From Spirochaetota bacterium (lineage in GTDB: Bacteria > Spirochaetota > UBA4802 > UB4802), in contig JBFLZD010000005.1 in NCBI GenBank assembly GCA_040756435.1, positions 1-64,000 on the forward strand: a stretch of DNA of 64,000 bases, read 5' to 3'. The position numbers and the translations under genes were made by a program. The notes beneath the pieces were generated by a model that worked only from the letters and a program-made list of their open reading frames with translations, was not told the DNA's origin and made no database searches. This document shows, in pieces, positions 1 to 8,388 of this stretch (position 1 is its first letter; each line of letters opens with the position of its first letter).

Positions 1-89
1 GATGGTATTCCTTAAATACTGGTATTGTTGGTTTTCGTTGTTTTTTCATGCGACAATTTTATGTCGCATTAATTGCTTGTAAATTAATT

Positions 90-125
90 TTTTTAAAAAA
101 AGAGGTGTCTTTTGGGACACCCCCT
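90..125 (-). terminator. Rho-independent terminator of the leuA-ygiQ operon
   Basis: Arms GGTGTC (104-109) and GACACC (116-121) form a hairpin. Read on the minus strand it is followed by a run of seven T. It lies about 165 bases past the ygiQ stop codon. Part of it (102-119) is repeated at 37888-37905 in the opposite orientation. Confidence 0.7.
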
Positions 126-178
126 ATTTTATATTTTGTTCAAATTTCAACATTATAGGAATAATTAATGATAAAAAA
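120..178. repeat. Copy A of a ~50-bp dispersed intergenic repeat
   Basis: This segment, running through TTCAAATTTC and GGAATAATTA, aligns with 56031-56088 with about six differences. In both places the repeat directly follows a hairpin. No coding potential is seen. Confidence 0.65.
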
Positions 179-287
179 TCAAAAATTAGAACCAATCAAT
201 AAAATCAACTTGTTGTATTTTTTACTATTTATTTGCAAATAATTTATAGATGTTGATAGTATAACAATACCTCTCAATATTATTGTG

Positions 288-1937
288 TTATTTTTTTGGG
301 GTGTCAATTAATATCCCATGCTGTCTTCTGCGTTTTACTGCATTTCTTTCCACAAAAAACTGTTCCCCTGTTAAGGGGTCAGAGCCTGTGTAATACTGTA
401 TGGACGAGAGTGTCATGGGCAATGGTATAAATGCCTGGCACTGATACGGCACATAGCCAAATAATGCAGCAATGTCACTGCGCATCCTGTGCACAGAGCT
501 ATTAGTACTTCCAGGATGGCAACTCATCAAATACGGCACCAGGTAATACTCCCTGCCTAAGCGTTTGCATGCAGCATTAAAAGCCCCAACAAATTCTTCA
601 AGTGGTATAGCACTTATTTTGCGCATGGCTCTGAGCACTGTTATATCCGTATGTTCGGGAGCAATCTTAAGCTGACCGCTGACAAAATGTTTCACAAGAA
701 ATTCCAGGTTTTGTTTAGCGTTGTTTCCCTGCATAAACAGATCATACCGTATACCAGAGCCAACAGAAACCTTCTTCACAGTGGGTAGGGTCAGAGCATC
801 CTCCATAAGACCAAGCCATCTATCTGTTGCAAGCTTTAAGTGTTTGCACACAGCAGGAAACACACAGCTTTCACGGTTACATCCACCTATTGCACATGCA
901 AACCCATACATGTTTGCCGATGGTCCGCCAATATCGCTTATATGCACTTTGCGCCTGGACACAGTAACTATCTCCCGTTTTATTGAATCAGGCGTGCGCC
1001 AAACCACCAACTTGCCCTGATGCAGGGTAAGCGAACAAAACGAGCATCCTCCCGCACATCCACGATGCGCATTGATAGAATACTTAATCATTTCATACGC
1101 CGGTATAGTTTCTTTGTAGATTGGATGAGGTTTGCGCTCATACGGCAGTTCATAATATGCATCAAGCTCTTTTTGACTTAAAGCAGGCGGTGGCGTATGA
1201 ATGATGTACCTGCCACCACTTTTCTGTGCTATTACTTTTGTACTGAAATTGCGGTAAAAAATTTTGTACATAGCACGCAATGAATCCATGTTTTCCATTG
1301 CATCTTCTTCCGGTGGCAGTTCAACAGCATCATCAGGTTTTTGTTTGGCGATAGTTACTGTGCCAGGAATCCCTTCCAGGCTCTGACCCCCTGCTATGCG
1401 CCGTGCTATCTGTACAACCTGATATTCGCCCATGCCATAGACAAGGATATCAGCACGGCTATCTACCAAAATGCTACGGCGCAGTTTGTTCTGAACAAAA
1501 TCATAATGAAGGAGCCTGCGCATGGATGCTTCAATACCACCAATGACGATGGGGACATCCTTAAAACGCTGTTTTATAAGATTACAGTAGGTAATAACCG
1601 CATGAGAAGGTTTTATGCCGCCTTTGCCACCGGGTACATAGGGGTCATCATTTCGTATTTTTTTAAACGCCGTAAAGCGTGAAAGCATTGAATCTATGTT
1701 GCCGCTACTTACGCCAAAAAAAAGATTGGGTCTTCCAAATTCTTCTATGGAGGATGGATCTAAAAAGTTGGGCATTGGAATAATCCCAACACTAAAGCCT
1801 GCTTTTTCTAAAACACGGCCAATGACAGCAATACCAAATGACGGGTGATCAACATAAGCATCACCCGTCACCAGGATTATATCAACGTTCTTCCAGCCTC
1901 GTTTTAAAGCTTCATCTTTTGTTACTGGCAAAAACAA
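288..1937 (-). CDS. ygiQ: YgiQ-family (UPF0313) radical SAM protein
   Basis: A 549-residue radical SAM protein of the YgiQ/UPF0313 family, whose reaction is not established. The N-terminal part resembles a cobalamin-binding-like Rossmann domain (VTGDAYVDHPSFG near residue 24). The [4Fe-4S]-binding CxxxCxxC motif is C294, C298, C301 in RGCAGGCSFC. Homologues usually exceed 600 residues, so this one has a short C-terminus. The best start is TTG at 1937, preceded by AGGA. Upstream of it in frame there is only a stop four codons away, and the nearby ATG is out of frame. The start lies 9 bases after the leuA stop, so the two genes should be co-transcribed and share the leu attenuator, although no functional link to leucine synthesis is known. 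Confidence 0.9.
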   Translation of the reverse strand: MFLPVTKDEALKRGWKNVDIILVTGDAYVDHPSFGIAVIGRVLEKAGFSVGIIPMPNFLDPSSIEEFGRPNLFFGVSSGNIDSMLSRFTAFKKIRNDDPYVPGGKGGIKPSHAVITYCNLIKQRFKDVPIVIGGIEASMRRLLHYDFVQNKLRRSILVDSRADILVYGMGEYQVVQIARRIAGGQSLEGIPGTVTIAKQKPDDAVELPPEEDAMENMDSLRAMYKIFYRNFSTKVIAQKSGGRYIIHTPPPALSQKELDAYYELPYERKPHPIYKETIPAYEMIKYSINAHRGCAGGCSFCSLTLHQGKLVVWRTPDSIKREIVTVSRRKVHISDIGGPSANMYGFACAIGGCNRESCVFPAVCKHLKLATDRWLGLMEDALTLPTVKKVSVGSGIRYDLFMQGNNAKQNLEFLVKHFVSGQLKIAPEHTDITVLRAMRKISAIPLEEFVGAFNAACKRLGREYYLVPYLMSCHPGSTNSSVHRMRSDIAALFGYVPYQCQAFIPLPMTLSSIQYYTGSDPLTGEQFFVERNAVKRRRQHGILIDTPKK

Positions 1938-1946
1938 TGGTGCATC

Positions 1947-3533
1947 CTACAACTTTACTTCAATCTTTTCTCCAATATGGTTGCGCTGCTTTATATATTC
2001 AAGCTTATTTAACGCATCAACAAATGAAAGGATACCTGCCACCGAAATGTCAATATTAACACCATTGCCAAATACTTTGAGCTGTCGCCCATTTATTTCT
2101 TCAACCACTGTTACCGTTACCTCACACAATGCATCTGATCCGCCAGTGATAGCAACTAAATTGAAAGATTCTATCTTTGCCGTAGTACCGGTAATCTTTT
2201 TAACAGCATTAATACCGGCATCTACACCACCGTTGCCATGAGCCACATCAAATGTTTCAACACCATCATTGTAGCGGTCTTTAATGGTTACCAGCGTCAT
2301 TGGTGGCGAATACATACCGGTTGAAATCTGTACATTGGTAACTTTATAGCGCCCCTTCATCTTGTACACTGCTTCGCCTACCAGTACTTCTAAGTCTTCA
2401 TCAAATATCTGTTTCTTTTTATCAGCAAGCACCTTAAAGAGTTTGAAGAAACGTTCTAATTCCTCATCGGTGAGGTTATAGCCCAAACTGTTCAACCGCG
2501 CAATAACTGCATGGCGGCCTGAGTGTTTTCCCAGTACCAGCGTTGATCTGGTAATTCCTACATCTTCAGGTTTCATAATTTCATACGTCATTGCATTTTT
2601 CAGTACACCATCCTGATGTATACCTGATTCATGGGCAAATGCATTGGCACCCACAATCGCCTTATTTGGCTGCACCCCAACACCGGTAATATGTGTCAGA
2701 AGCTTTGATGTTGACATGATTTGTTTTGAATTGATATCAGTATACACCTGAAATTTTTCACCCCGTGTTTTCAATGCCATTACCAGCTCTTCCATGGCGG
2801 TATTGCCTGCACGCTCACCAATACCATTAACAGTACACTCCACCTGCCGTGCACCGGCTTCTATTGCAGCCAGCGCATTTGCTGTGGCAAGCCCTAAGTC
2901 ATTATGGCAATGCACTGATATAATTGCCTTATCAATATTTGGTACGGTATTGAAAAGAAATTTTATAAACTCATGAAACTCCGATGGGATTGCATATCCC
3001 ACAGTATCAGGGATGTTCACAGTTGTAGCGCCAGCTTTAATAACTGCTTCCACCATCTGTGCTACATAATTCCAGTCGCTTCGTGTTGCATCCATTGGCG
3101 AAAATTCAACATTAGAGGTGTATTTTGCAGCATGCTTTACTGCATCAACAGCTATCGCCAAAACTTCTTCACGAGTCTTTTTAAACTGATACTGAATATG
3201 AATATCCGAGCTTGAAATAAAGGTATGAATACGTGGATTTTCCGCATACTGCAATGCATCCCATGCCACATCAATGTCTTTGAAGTTGGCACGCGCAAGC
3301 CCTGCCACCTGAACCCCTTTTACTCTTTCGGCAATGCGTTTTACCGCTTCAAAATCACCCGGTGATGAAATGGGAAATCCAGCTTCAATAATATCCACTC
3401 CCAATTTTACAAGCTGGTCAGCAAAATGAAGTTTTTCATCAATGTTCATGCTGAAACCCGGCGCCTGTTCACCATCACGCAATGTTGTATCAAATATAAA
3501 TACTTTATTTTGTTTTGATTTTGTTACTGTCAT
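1947..3533 (-). CDS. leuA: 2-isopropylmalate synthase
   Basis: Condenses acetyl-CoA with 2-oxoisovalerate to form 2-isopropylmalate, the first committed step of leucine synthesis. The 528-residue protein has the HMGL-like barrel with [15 protein letters not shown] near its start and the metal-site segment [14 protein letters not shown]. It also has the C-terminal LeuA regulatory domain (about residues 380-520) that gives leucine feedback inhibition. ATG at 3533 is preferred because AAGGAGATAAGGAT precedes it; an upstream in-frame ATG at 3566 lacks such a site. It is the first gene of a leuA-ygiQ transcript and is preceded by a leader peptide and terminator typical of transcription attenuation. 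The other leu genes (leuB, leuC, leuD) are not in the window. Confidence 0.95.
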   Translation of the reverse strand: MTVTKSKQNKVFIFDTTLRDGEQAPGFSMNIDEKLHFADQLVKLGVDIIEAGFPISSPGDFEAVKRIAERVKGVQVAGLARANFKDIDVAWDALQYAENPRIHTFISSSDIHIQYQFKKTREEVLAIAVDAVKHAAKYTSNVEFSPMDATRSDWNYVAQMVEAVIKAGATTVNIPDTVGYAIPSEFHEFIKFLFNTVPNIDKAIISVHCHNDLGLATANALAAIEAGARQVECTVNGIGERAGNTAMEELVMALKTRGEKFQVYTDINSKQIMSTSKLLTHITGVGVQPNKAIVGANAFAHESGIHQDGVLKNAMTYEIMKPEDVGITRSTLVLGKHSGRHAVIARLNSLGYNLTDEELERFFKLFKVLADKKKQIFDEDLEVLVGEAVYKMKGRYKVTNVQISTGMYSPPMTLVTIKDRYNDGVETFDVAHGNGGVDAGINAVKKITGTTAKIESFNLVAITGGSDALCEVTVTVVEEINGRQLKVFGNGVNIDISVAGILSFVDALNKLEYIKQRNHIGEKIEVKL

Positions 3534-3644
3534 ATCCTTATCTCCTTTACCTGTAGTTGATATCATAATTTAGAGGATAATTTCATGATAATAATTTTTT
3601 GTAGTAATCGTTGGGGATTCATCCCTCTACACCTCCAGTGCATA

Positions 3645-3678
3645 TAAAATAAAACCGCCACGGGGTTTCCGTGGCGGC
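3645..3678 (-). terminator. leuA attenuator terminator
   Basis: On the minus strand, arm CCGCCACGG (3677-3669) pairs perfectly with CCGTGGCGG (3663-3655) around a 5-base loop and is followed by TTTTATTTTA. It sits between the leader peptide and leuA. The preceding segment GGGGTTTCGTG (3716-3706) can pair with CACGGAAACCCC of the terminator's 5' half. An earlier segment, TCACGAACCC, can pair with that segment in turn. This is the 1:2 / 2:3 / 3:4 arrangement of amino-acid attenuators. Confidence 0.85.
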
Positions 3679-3704
3679 ATACAATTTCACTATACCAATA
3701 CCTC

Positions 3705-3797
3705 TCACGAAACCCCTGTTGCGGTTTTTCCCAATAGTAGTAGTCCTAAAAGGTTAGCTATGTTATAAAGGGTTCGTGAAATCATAGTAGATGTCAT
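3705..3797 (-). CDS. leuL: leu operon leader peptide
   Basis: A 30-codon frame on the minus strand starting at ATG 3797, with an alternative ATG at 3785. Its core reads NLLGLLLLG, with leucine codons CTT, TTA, CTA, CTA, CTA and TTG, three of them the same codon in a row. A stop at 3705 falls about 30 bases before the terminator hairpin. Slow translation at the leucine run would favour the antiterminator pairing and let RNA polymerase reach leuA. No strong ribosome binding site is visible, so which ATG is used is uncertain. The leucine run, terminator position and mutually exclusive pairings make the assignment strong. Confidence 0.85.
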   Translation of the reverse strand: MTSTMISRTLYNIANLLGLLLLGKTATGVS

Positions 3798-3824
3798 AAT
3801 AGTAAATACACCAGTTTTGAATTC

Positions 3825-3853
3825 CAATTAATCACACAATGCATAATTGTCAA
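3825..3853 (-). promoter_or_regulatory. Candidate promoter of the leu leader
   Basis: Minus-strand TTGACA (3853-3848), a 17-base spacer and TAATTG (3830-3825). The -35 box is perfect and the -10 box is weaker. It lies about 30 bases before the leader-peptide ATG. Confidence 0.55.
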
Positions 3854-4107
3854 TATATTTTAATTATTACATAATAAAATTTTACTCACTTATTACGTTT
3901 CGGTAAAATCCAGGTAAATGAATACACTTTTATTGTACTTCTATACCGTTTCACCTGTATCTTTTCACTGATAAACAATCTATTTATAAACCTGTTTGCG
4001 TTTAACTAAATTTTTATAAATAATTTAACACTTGCCATTATTGCCACAATACTATAGACTCCATTTCCAGCAGGTTATACTATTCATACTATGGGAGCAC
4101 ATACTTT

Positions 4108-5286
4108 ATGAAAAAAGCCAACTCCTTCATTCAGCAGTTTTTGGCAATGGAATCTGCAAGTGGAATTTTGATGATCATTGCCACCATACTGGCTATGATT
4201 ATTGCCAATTCACCTTTCAAGCTGTTATACACCATGATGCTTGAGCTTCGTTTTGCAGTGTCAATTGGTACTTTTGCAATCGATAAACCTCTTTTGCTCT
4301 GGATTAATGATGGGCTCATGGCAATATTTTTCTTCATGATTGGCCTTGAACTTAAAAGAGAACTTATTGAAGGGGAACTATCGAACATAAAAAAAGTAGC
4401 AATGCCAGCTATTGGCGCAGCTGGAGGCATGATCCTTCCTGCTCTTATCTATGCAGCATTTAATTACAATGACGCGCAAGCGTTAAAAGGTTGGGCAATA
4501 CCTGCAGCCACCGATATTGCATTCTCGTTAGGTATTCTTTCATTACTGGGCAACCGTGTTCCACTAAGTATCAAGATATTTTTAACTTCGCTTGCTATCT
4601 TTGATGATCTGGGTGCTATCATTATCATTGCATTTTTTTATACTGCAAATCTTTCTTTTACCGCCCTTGCTGTATCGCTTCTTTGTATTCCGGTATTATT
4701 GTTCATCAACAAAAAAGGCATTACCTCAAAAAGCATATATGGTATCATAGGAATAGTAATGTGGGCAGCCATGCTAAAATCAGGTGTTCATGCAACACTG
4801 GCAGGTGTTATACTGGCATTATGTATCCCTTTAACATCAGAAGATGGAACTTCACCACTGAGAGAATTTGAACATGATGTACATCATGCTGTAGCTTTTA
4901 TTATATTACCACTATTTGCATTTGCCAATACTGGAATTGATTTTAGTGGGATGACAGCTCTCAAGCTTTTTCATGGGGTGCCCATTGGCATTGCAGCAGG
5001 TCTTTTTATTGGCAAACAGGCAGGCATATTTATGTTTTGCTACACTGCATGGAAACTTGGTATAGCATCGCTGCCATCTCAAACCAACTGGAAGATGCTG
5101 TATGGCACTGCACTACTATGTGGTATAGGTTTCACCATGAGTCTTTTTATTGGCTCACTGGCTTTTGAAGAAACTGGTAGCAATCTTTTATTTGATGAAC
5201 GCGTCGGGATCCTGGCAGGGTCACTGCTGTCAGGGATTTTTGGGTATTTTGTGTTACATAGAACACTTCCTGAAAGGCAAGTGTAA
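4108..5286 (+). CDS. nhaA: Na+/H+ antiporter NhaA
   Basis: Inner-membrane antiporter that exports sodium in exchange for protons. The 392-residue length and about 12 hydrophobic segments are normal for NhaA. The ion-binding aspartates are present as D166-D167 in SLAIFDDLGAI, with D136 in ATDIAFSLG (D163, D164 and D133 in E. coli NhaA). The start is supported by GGGAG about 10 bases upstream. It is a single gene with no co-directional neighbour. The 5' region shows no GC-rich structured RNA of the nhaA riboswitch kind. A second sodium antiporter of the NhaC type is at 24206. Confidence 0.95.
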   Translation: MKKANSFIQQFLAMESASGILMIIATILAMIIANSPFKLLYTMMLELRFAVSIGTFAIDKPLLLWINDGLMAIFFFMIGLELKRELIEGELSNIKKVAMPAIGAAGGMILPALIYAAFNYNDAQALKGWAIPAATDIAFSLGILSLLGNRVPLSIKIFLTSLAIFDDLGAIIIIAFFYTANLSFTALAVSLLCIPVLLFINKKGITSKSIYGIIGIVMWAAMLKSGVHATLAGVILALCIPLTSEDGTSPLREFEHDVHHAVAFIILPLFAFANTGIDFSGMTALKLFHGVPIGIAAGLFIGKQAGIFMFCYTAWKLGIASLPSQTNWKMLYGTALLCGIGFTMSLFIGSLAFEETGSNLLFDERVGILAGSLLSGIFGYFVLHRTLPERQV

Positions 5287-5523
5287 AAATTCATTGCAAA
5301 GATTTCCAACTATATTGTGAAGGCAGAGCACTCTATTTTTTAAAATTAAGATTGCCACACCCCAATTTCATCAGGACTGGTAATGACATCATGAGCTAAT
5401 TTTTATTAGTTTAGCTGGTAACTTTTACATTCAGGAGCAACCCGCTAAATACTACATTATTACCAGGTAAAGCTATCAATAATTTTTTTCTTAAAAACTC
5501 TCTGAAAATCCTTTCTTAAATTA

Positions 5524-5554
5524 TTGACAATGTATGCATTTTCGTAATTATATT
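5524..5554 (+). promoter_or_regulatory. Candidate promoter of bpt
   Basis: TTGACA at 5524-5529 and TATATT at 5549-5554 are separated by 19 bases. The predicted start of transcription falls at about the ATG at 5561, which would give an almost leaderless message. Confidence 0.4.
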
Positions 5555-5560
5555 AGATCC

Positions 5561-6262
5561 ATGGAAATTTCAGCAAAATCATTTATAGCCAATCCTGAAG
5601 AATGCCCCTATCTTCATAATAAAACAAAGACATACCGCTATTCCGTACTGTATAACCTCTCGCCTGAAGAACACAACACACTTTTAGCACAGGGATGGCG
5701 ACATTTTGGCTATACATTTTTTCAGCCAGCCTGCTATTCATGTATGCTCTGCATCCCGGTCAGGATTAAAACATTTGATTTTAAGCCCACAAAAAGTCAG
5801 CGCAGGACTTTACGCAAAAATGTAAACACACGTGCCTGCATCAATGAACTAACCCTTACACGGAAAATTTACAGCATATATGAAGACCATTCCATATCCC
5901 GTTTTAAAGAGCTGCCATCACTGCAATTTTTATTGTCAAATGTACTTGATGTATGTTCTAACACCTACCAGATAGAATACTATTGCAGGTCACAATTGTT
6001 TGCTGTCGACTACATCGATGAAACACATGAAGCATTAAGTTCCATTTACTGCATCTATCACTCAGATTTTGCTTACTTAAGTCCAGGAATTTACAGTATC
6101 CTCTATGCCATTGAATTAGCCCATCAAAAAGGGCTTCCCTACCTATACTTAGGCTACTATGTTCCTGGCTGCAAGGTTATGGAATATAAAATATCTTTTC
6201 ATCCCTATCAATGGTTTAACTGGGAAAAACAACAGTGGTGCGATGAGCCAGTTACTCTTTAG
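5561..6262 (+). CDS. bpt: Aminoacyl-tRNA--protein transferase (Bpt/Ate family)
   Basis: Transfers leucine or arginine from tRNA to the N-terminus of proteins, marking them for the ClpAP N-degron pathway. The family signature is clear: C15 in EECPYLHNK, then FFQPACYSCMLCIPVR with C58, C61 and C64, followed by the basic KSQRRTLRKN stretch. The 233 residues match the usual length of bacterial Bpt. ATG at 5561 is chosen because the conserved protein begins here and a promoter-like pair ends at 5554. An in-frame ATG at 5534 would sit inside that promoter. The amino acid transferred cannot be told from the sequence. It converges with the sigma/anti-sigma unit, and a GCGATAGTT-family motif fills the 2-base gap and the neighbour's end. 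Confidence 0.85.
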   Translation: MEISAKSFIANPEECPYLHNKTKTYRYSVLYNLSPEEHNTLLAQGWRHFGYTFFQPACYSCMLCIPVRIKTFDFKPTKSQRRTLRKNVNTRACINELTLTRKIYSIYEDHSISRFKELPSLQFLLSNVLDVCSNTYQIEYYCRSQLFAVDYIDETHEALSSIYCIYHSDFAYLSPGIYSILYAIELAHQKGLPYLYLGYYVPGCKVMEYKISFHPYQWFNWEKQQWCDEPVTL

Positions 6263-6271
6263 AACTATCGC
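6263..6271 (-). repeat. GCGATAGTT motif at convergent gene ends
   Basis: The motif begins directly after the bpt stop codon. On the minus strand it supplies the final CGA codon and TAG stop of the opposing gene. Confidence 0.6.
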
Positions 6272-6600
6272 TCAAGTAATGCTGTATCAATGATGTTTGT
6301 CACATGCTCATCAATATAACTGTACGTCAAATCAGTAGGTTGTGCTTCTGGAAAAACATTTTTAAACACACCATTAGCCTGCGCATGGATAAAGCTATAT
6401 GCACTATCAGAATAATCGTGTGAACTTTGCCATAATGCAACCCCCACCACAAGTAGTACTACTGCAGCAATAGACCCAAAGGAAATATACAATCTATTTC
6501 GTTTTTTTACGCGTGCTACTACCACTGCAGCAATTTTTTCATCCCACGCGTTACTTTCCAATCGCTCGTTGATTGCTCTATCAAAATGTGTAGTATTCAT
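6265..6600 (-). CDS. Small single-pass membrane protein, candidate anti-sigma factor
   Basis: A 111-residue protein with a charged N-terminal cytoplasmic part (about 1-36), one hydrophobic segment (about 38-58, LYISFGSIAAVVLLVVGVALW) and a C-terminal extracytoplasmic part. It lacks an obvious zinc HxxxCxxC motif. Its start overlaps the sigma-factor stop by four bases (ATGA), so translation is probably coupled. Short single-pass proteins encoded directly after an ECF sigma gene are commonly anti-sigma factors, and CnrY and related metal-response anti-sigma proteins have this layout. The function is inferred from context and topology only. Confidence 0.6.
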   Translation of the reverse strand: MNTTHFDRAINERLESNAWDEKIAAVVVARVKKRNRLYISFGSIAAVVLLVVGVALWQSSHDYSDSAYSFIHAQANGVFKNVFPEAQPTDLTYSYIDEHVTNIIDTALLER

Positions 6601-7088
6601 ACTTCCTCCTGTAACAACTTATAAAGAATCAGTTTGCCTCGGGATAAGCGCGATTTTACCGTACCTTTGGGAATACCAAGCTTACCTGCAATCTGTGTTT
6701 CATCATTGCCCAGGGCTTTCAGTTTTATAACATCTTTATACTTTTCAGGGAGCTTTTCAATAACAGGCATGAGCGATAGTTCATCGTAGTGAATCTCAGG
6801 AGGATAATAATCTATACTATGTGAAAGCCTTTGAAGTTTTTGCTCCTGTCGCAGTAGCTTCTTGTTCATACGTTTTGCCTCATTTGCCGCTATGCGATAC
6901 AGCCACGTCTCAAGTGATGACTTTTCCTTGAATTTTCCTGCAACTAAACTTCGGTAAGCCCGTATATACGTTTCCTGGACTACATCATCAATTGCCTCAT
7001 AAAACTGTGCTGCAAGATGCCTGTGAACAGCTTGCAGCACAACTGCCTTTGTTTGACCAACAATTATTGCAAATTCTTTTTCGTTCAT
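6597..7088 (-). CDS. ECF-type RNA polymerase sigma factor
   Basis: A 163-residue sigma-70 family protein of the extracytoplasmic-function group. Region 2 (about residues 10-75) holds VVQETYIRAYRSL and the promoter-melting segment LETWLYRIAANEAKRM. Region 4 (about 105-155) ends with the helix-turn-helix ETQIAGKLGIPKGTVKSRLSRGK. It is the middle gene of a three-gene unit: a Spy/CnrX-like protein lies 17 bases upstream and the membrane protein overlaps downstream. This arrangement suggests that a periplasmic signal releases the sigma factor to transcribe stress genes. The regulon is not visible here. Confidence 0.9.
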   Translation of the reverse strand: MNEKEFAIIVGQTKAVVLQAVHRHLAAQFYEAIDDVVQETYIRAYRSLVAGKFKEKSSLETWLYRIAANEAKRMNKKLLRQEQKLQRLSHSIDYYPPEIHYDELSLMPVIEKLPEKYKDVIKLKALGNDETQIAGKLGIPKGTVKSRLSRGKLILYKLLQEEV

Positions 7089-7105
7089 GGTGCACGCTTC
7101 ACCGC

Positions 7106-7597
7106 TTACATCATTGGTTCGTCAAATCCCATTGGGCCATGTGGGCGCATCTTTTCCATTCTTTGCATTTCCATCTGCTTGTATGCTTTGAGCTTTTTTA
7201 ACTGGTCTTTGTTGAGCTGTTTTTCAATATCCATAACATGCTGTATTCTTAGTATATGAAGCTCAATCCGTAAATCGCCTATCTCTTTCAGTTTAGCTCG
7301 CACTGCATTAATGTCAACTTCATCTTCAAGTAAAAGCTTTTTTAATTGTACCATTTTTGGAGCTAATTTTTCCCGTATATCAAGCATACGCTTTTCATAC
7401 AGATTATTGATTTCAACTATCTTATCAACCTGTGCATCGGAAAGCCCCAATTCCTGCTTAAGCCGCTCTACATCGCCAAAGATTGGACCCTTTTTCATGG
7501 GCATATCACAACATTGCCCTTTCCCTTTTGGCCCTTGTGCAAATGCAACCGTTGTAACAAGTGTCAGAGCCAGAGCATACATAAAAACTTTTTTCAT
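7106..7597 (-). CDS. Spy/CpxP/CnrX-like periplasmic protein
   Basis: A 163-residue exported protein with a clear Sec signal peptide (MKKVFMYALALTLVTTVAFA) and an almost entirely helical, charged mature part. It resembles the LTXXQ (Spy/CpxP) and heavy-metal resistance (CnrX/ZraP) group. LGLSDAQVDKI and QLNKDQLKKLKAY stand in the positions of the two LTxxQ repeats. A QCCDMP segment follows the signal peptide, and the C-terminus is rich in Met and His (QMEMQRMEKMRPHGPM), suggesting binding of copper or another soft metal. It is the first gene of the unit with the ECF sigma factor, like CnrX in cnrYXH. It may be the periplasmic sensor, or a chaperone induced by the system. Confidence 0.75.
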   Translation of the reverse strand: MKKVFMYALALTLVTTVAFAQGPKGKGQCCDMPMKKGPIFGDVERLKQELGLSDAQVDKIVEINNLYEKRMLDIREKLAPKMVQLKKLLLEDEVDINAVRAKLKEIGDLRIELHILRIQHVMDIEKQLNKDQLKKLKAYKQMEMQRMEKMRPHGPMGFDEPMM

Positions 7598-7720
7598 ACT
7601 AATCCCCCTTCAAGTATAGTAGCTTCTCAAATTTTGACCATTAGACCCTTATTTAAAACATTTAGTTCCATTTTTTCTTTGGTAGATAAATAAAATTTCA
7701 TTGACTTTTTTACATTATAT

Positions 7721-7762
7721 AATTAGTTTACTATCAAACTAATTTAGTTTTGTACAAAACTA
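7721..7762. promoter_or_regulatory. Two adjacent palindromic operators before marR
   Basis: AATTAGTTT (7721-7729) and AAACTAATT (7736-7744) form a perfect 9-bp inverted repeat. They are followed by the perfect 18-bp palindrome TAGTTTTGTACAAAACTA (7745-7762). Both contain AGTTT/AAACT half-sites, and the second ends one base before the marR ATG. A -10-like TATAAT lies at 7718-7723, so binding would block transcription and initiation. Confidence 0.75.
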
Positions 7763-7763
7763 T

Positions 7764-8195
7764 ATGAAAATCACCAGCCAAAATTTTATATATTCTTTAT
7801 CACGGATCAGACACCTGGCACATACATTTTTAACTGAAGAGTTAAAAAAAGTTTCAATTACCGATATACCACCTTCATTTGGCGACGTATTTGTTATCGT
7901 AACCTTTAAAGGCCCCCTCTCATTAAAGGACATCTCATCATATACCTATAAAGATAAATCAACAATCACGCTTATTGTAAAACATATGGAAAAACATGGC
8001 TATTTTAAACGCATTGTCAATCCACAGGATAAACGAAGTTTTCTAATTGCCCCTACAAATAAATCTCTGGCTTTAAAAAAATCTTTTAAAACTATCTCTG
8101 AAAAAATGAATAAAAAGCTTTTCTATAATTTATCAGAGCAAGAACAACAACATCTTTTTATACTCTTAGAAAAGGTTATGGCAAATATTAAGTAG
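7764..8195 (+). CDS. MarR-family transcriptional regulator
   Basis: A 143-residue winged-helix regulator. The central part (about residues 45-105) has the MarR pattern: a recognition helix in YTYKDKSTITLIVKHMEKHGYF and a wing ending in VNPQDKRSFLIAPTNKS, equivalent to the DxRxxxxxLT motif of the family. The N- and C-terminal helices form the dimer interface. The gene is preceded almost without a leader by two palindromes, so it is probably self-repressing. The next gene downstream, a ferredoxin-like protein, is about 190 bases away with its own ribosome binding site and may be a target. The ligand is unknown. Confidence 0.85.
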   Translation: MKITSQNFIYSLSRIRHLAHTFLTEELKKVSITDIPPSFGDVFVIVTFKGPLSLKDISSYTYKDKSTITLIVKHMEKHGYFKRIVNPQDKRSFLIAPTNKSLALKKSFKTISEKMNKKLFYNLSEQEQQHLFILLEKVMANIK

Positions 8196-8388
8196 CATGT
8201 AATCAATCACGGAAGGAGTTATTCATATCTCTGCTGATGGTTCTCATAATGAATGGAAATTATAGGTAACACATGGTATTCTGAATGTATTTTAAGAATC
8301 TTTTTCTGACAGTATATGCCTAAAACATTCTGGCTCCTGTGAAAGTGAAGATATAGACTTGCTATTTATATTTTTAAGGAGGTTCCAT

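Noticed and set aside
3534-3644. T-box or other riboswitch between attenuator and leuA
   Set aside because: No T-box sequence is seen, and the leader peptide plus terminator explain regulation.
4000-4107. Possible sodium riboswitch (nhaA-I or DUF1646 motif) before nhaA
   Set aside because: The leader is AT-rich and short and lacks conserved GC-rich stems.
8200-8260. A GGAAGGAG ribosome-site-like word after marR
   Set aside because: No start codon follows at a suitable distance. The short open frame (ending in ADGSHNEWKL) has no start.
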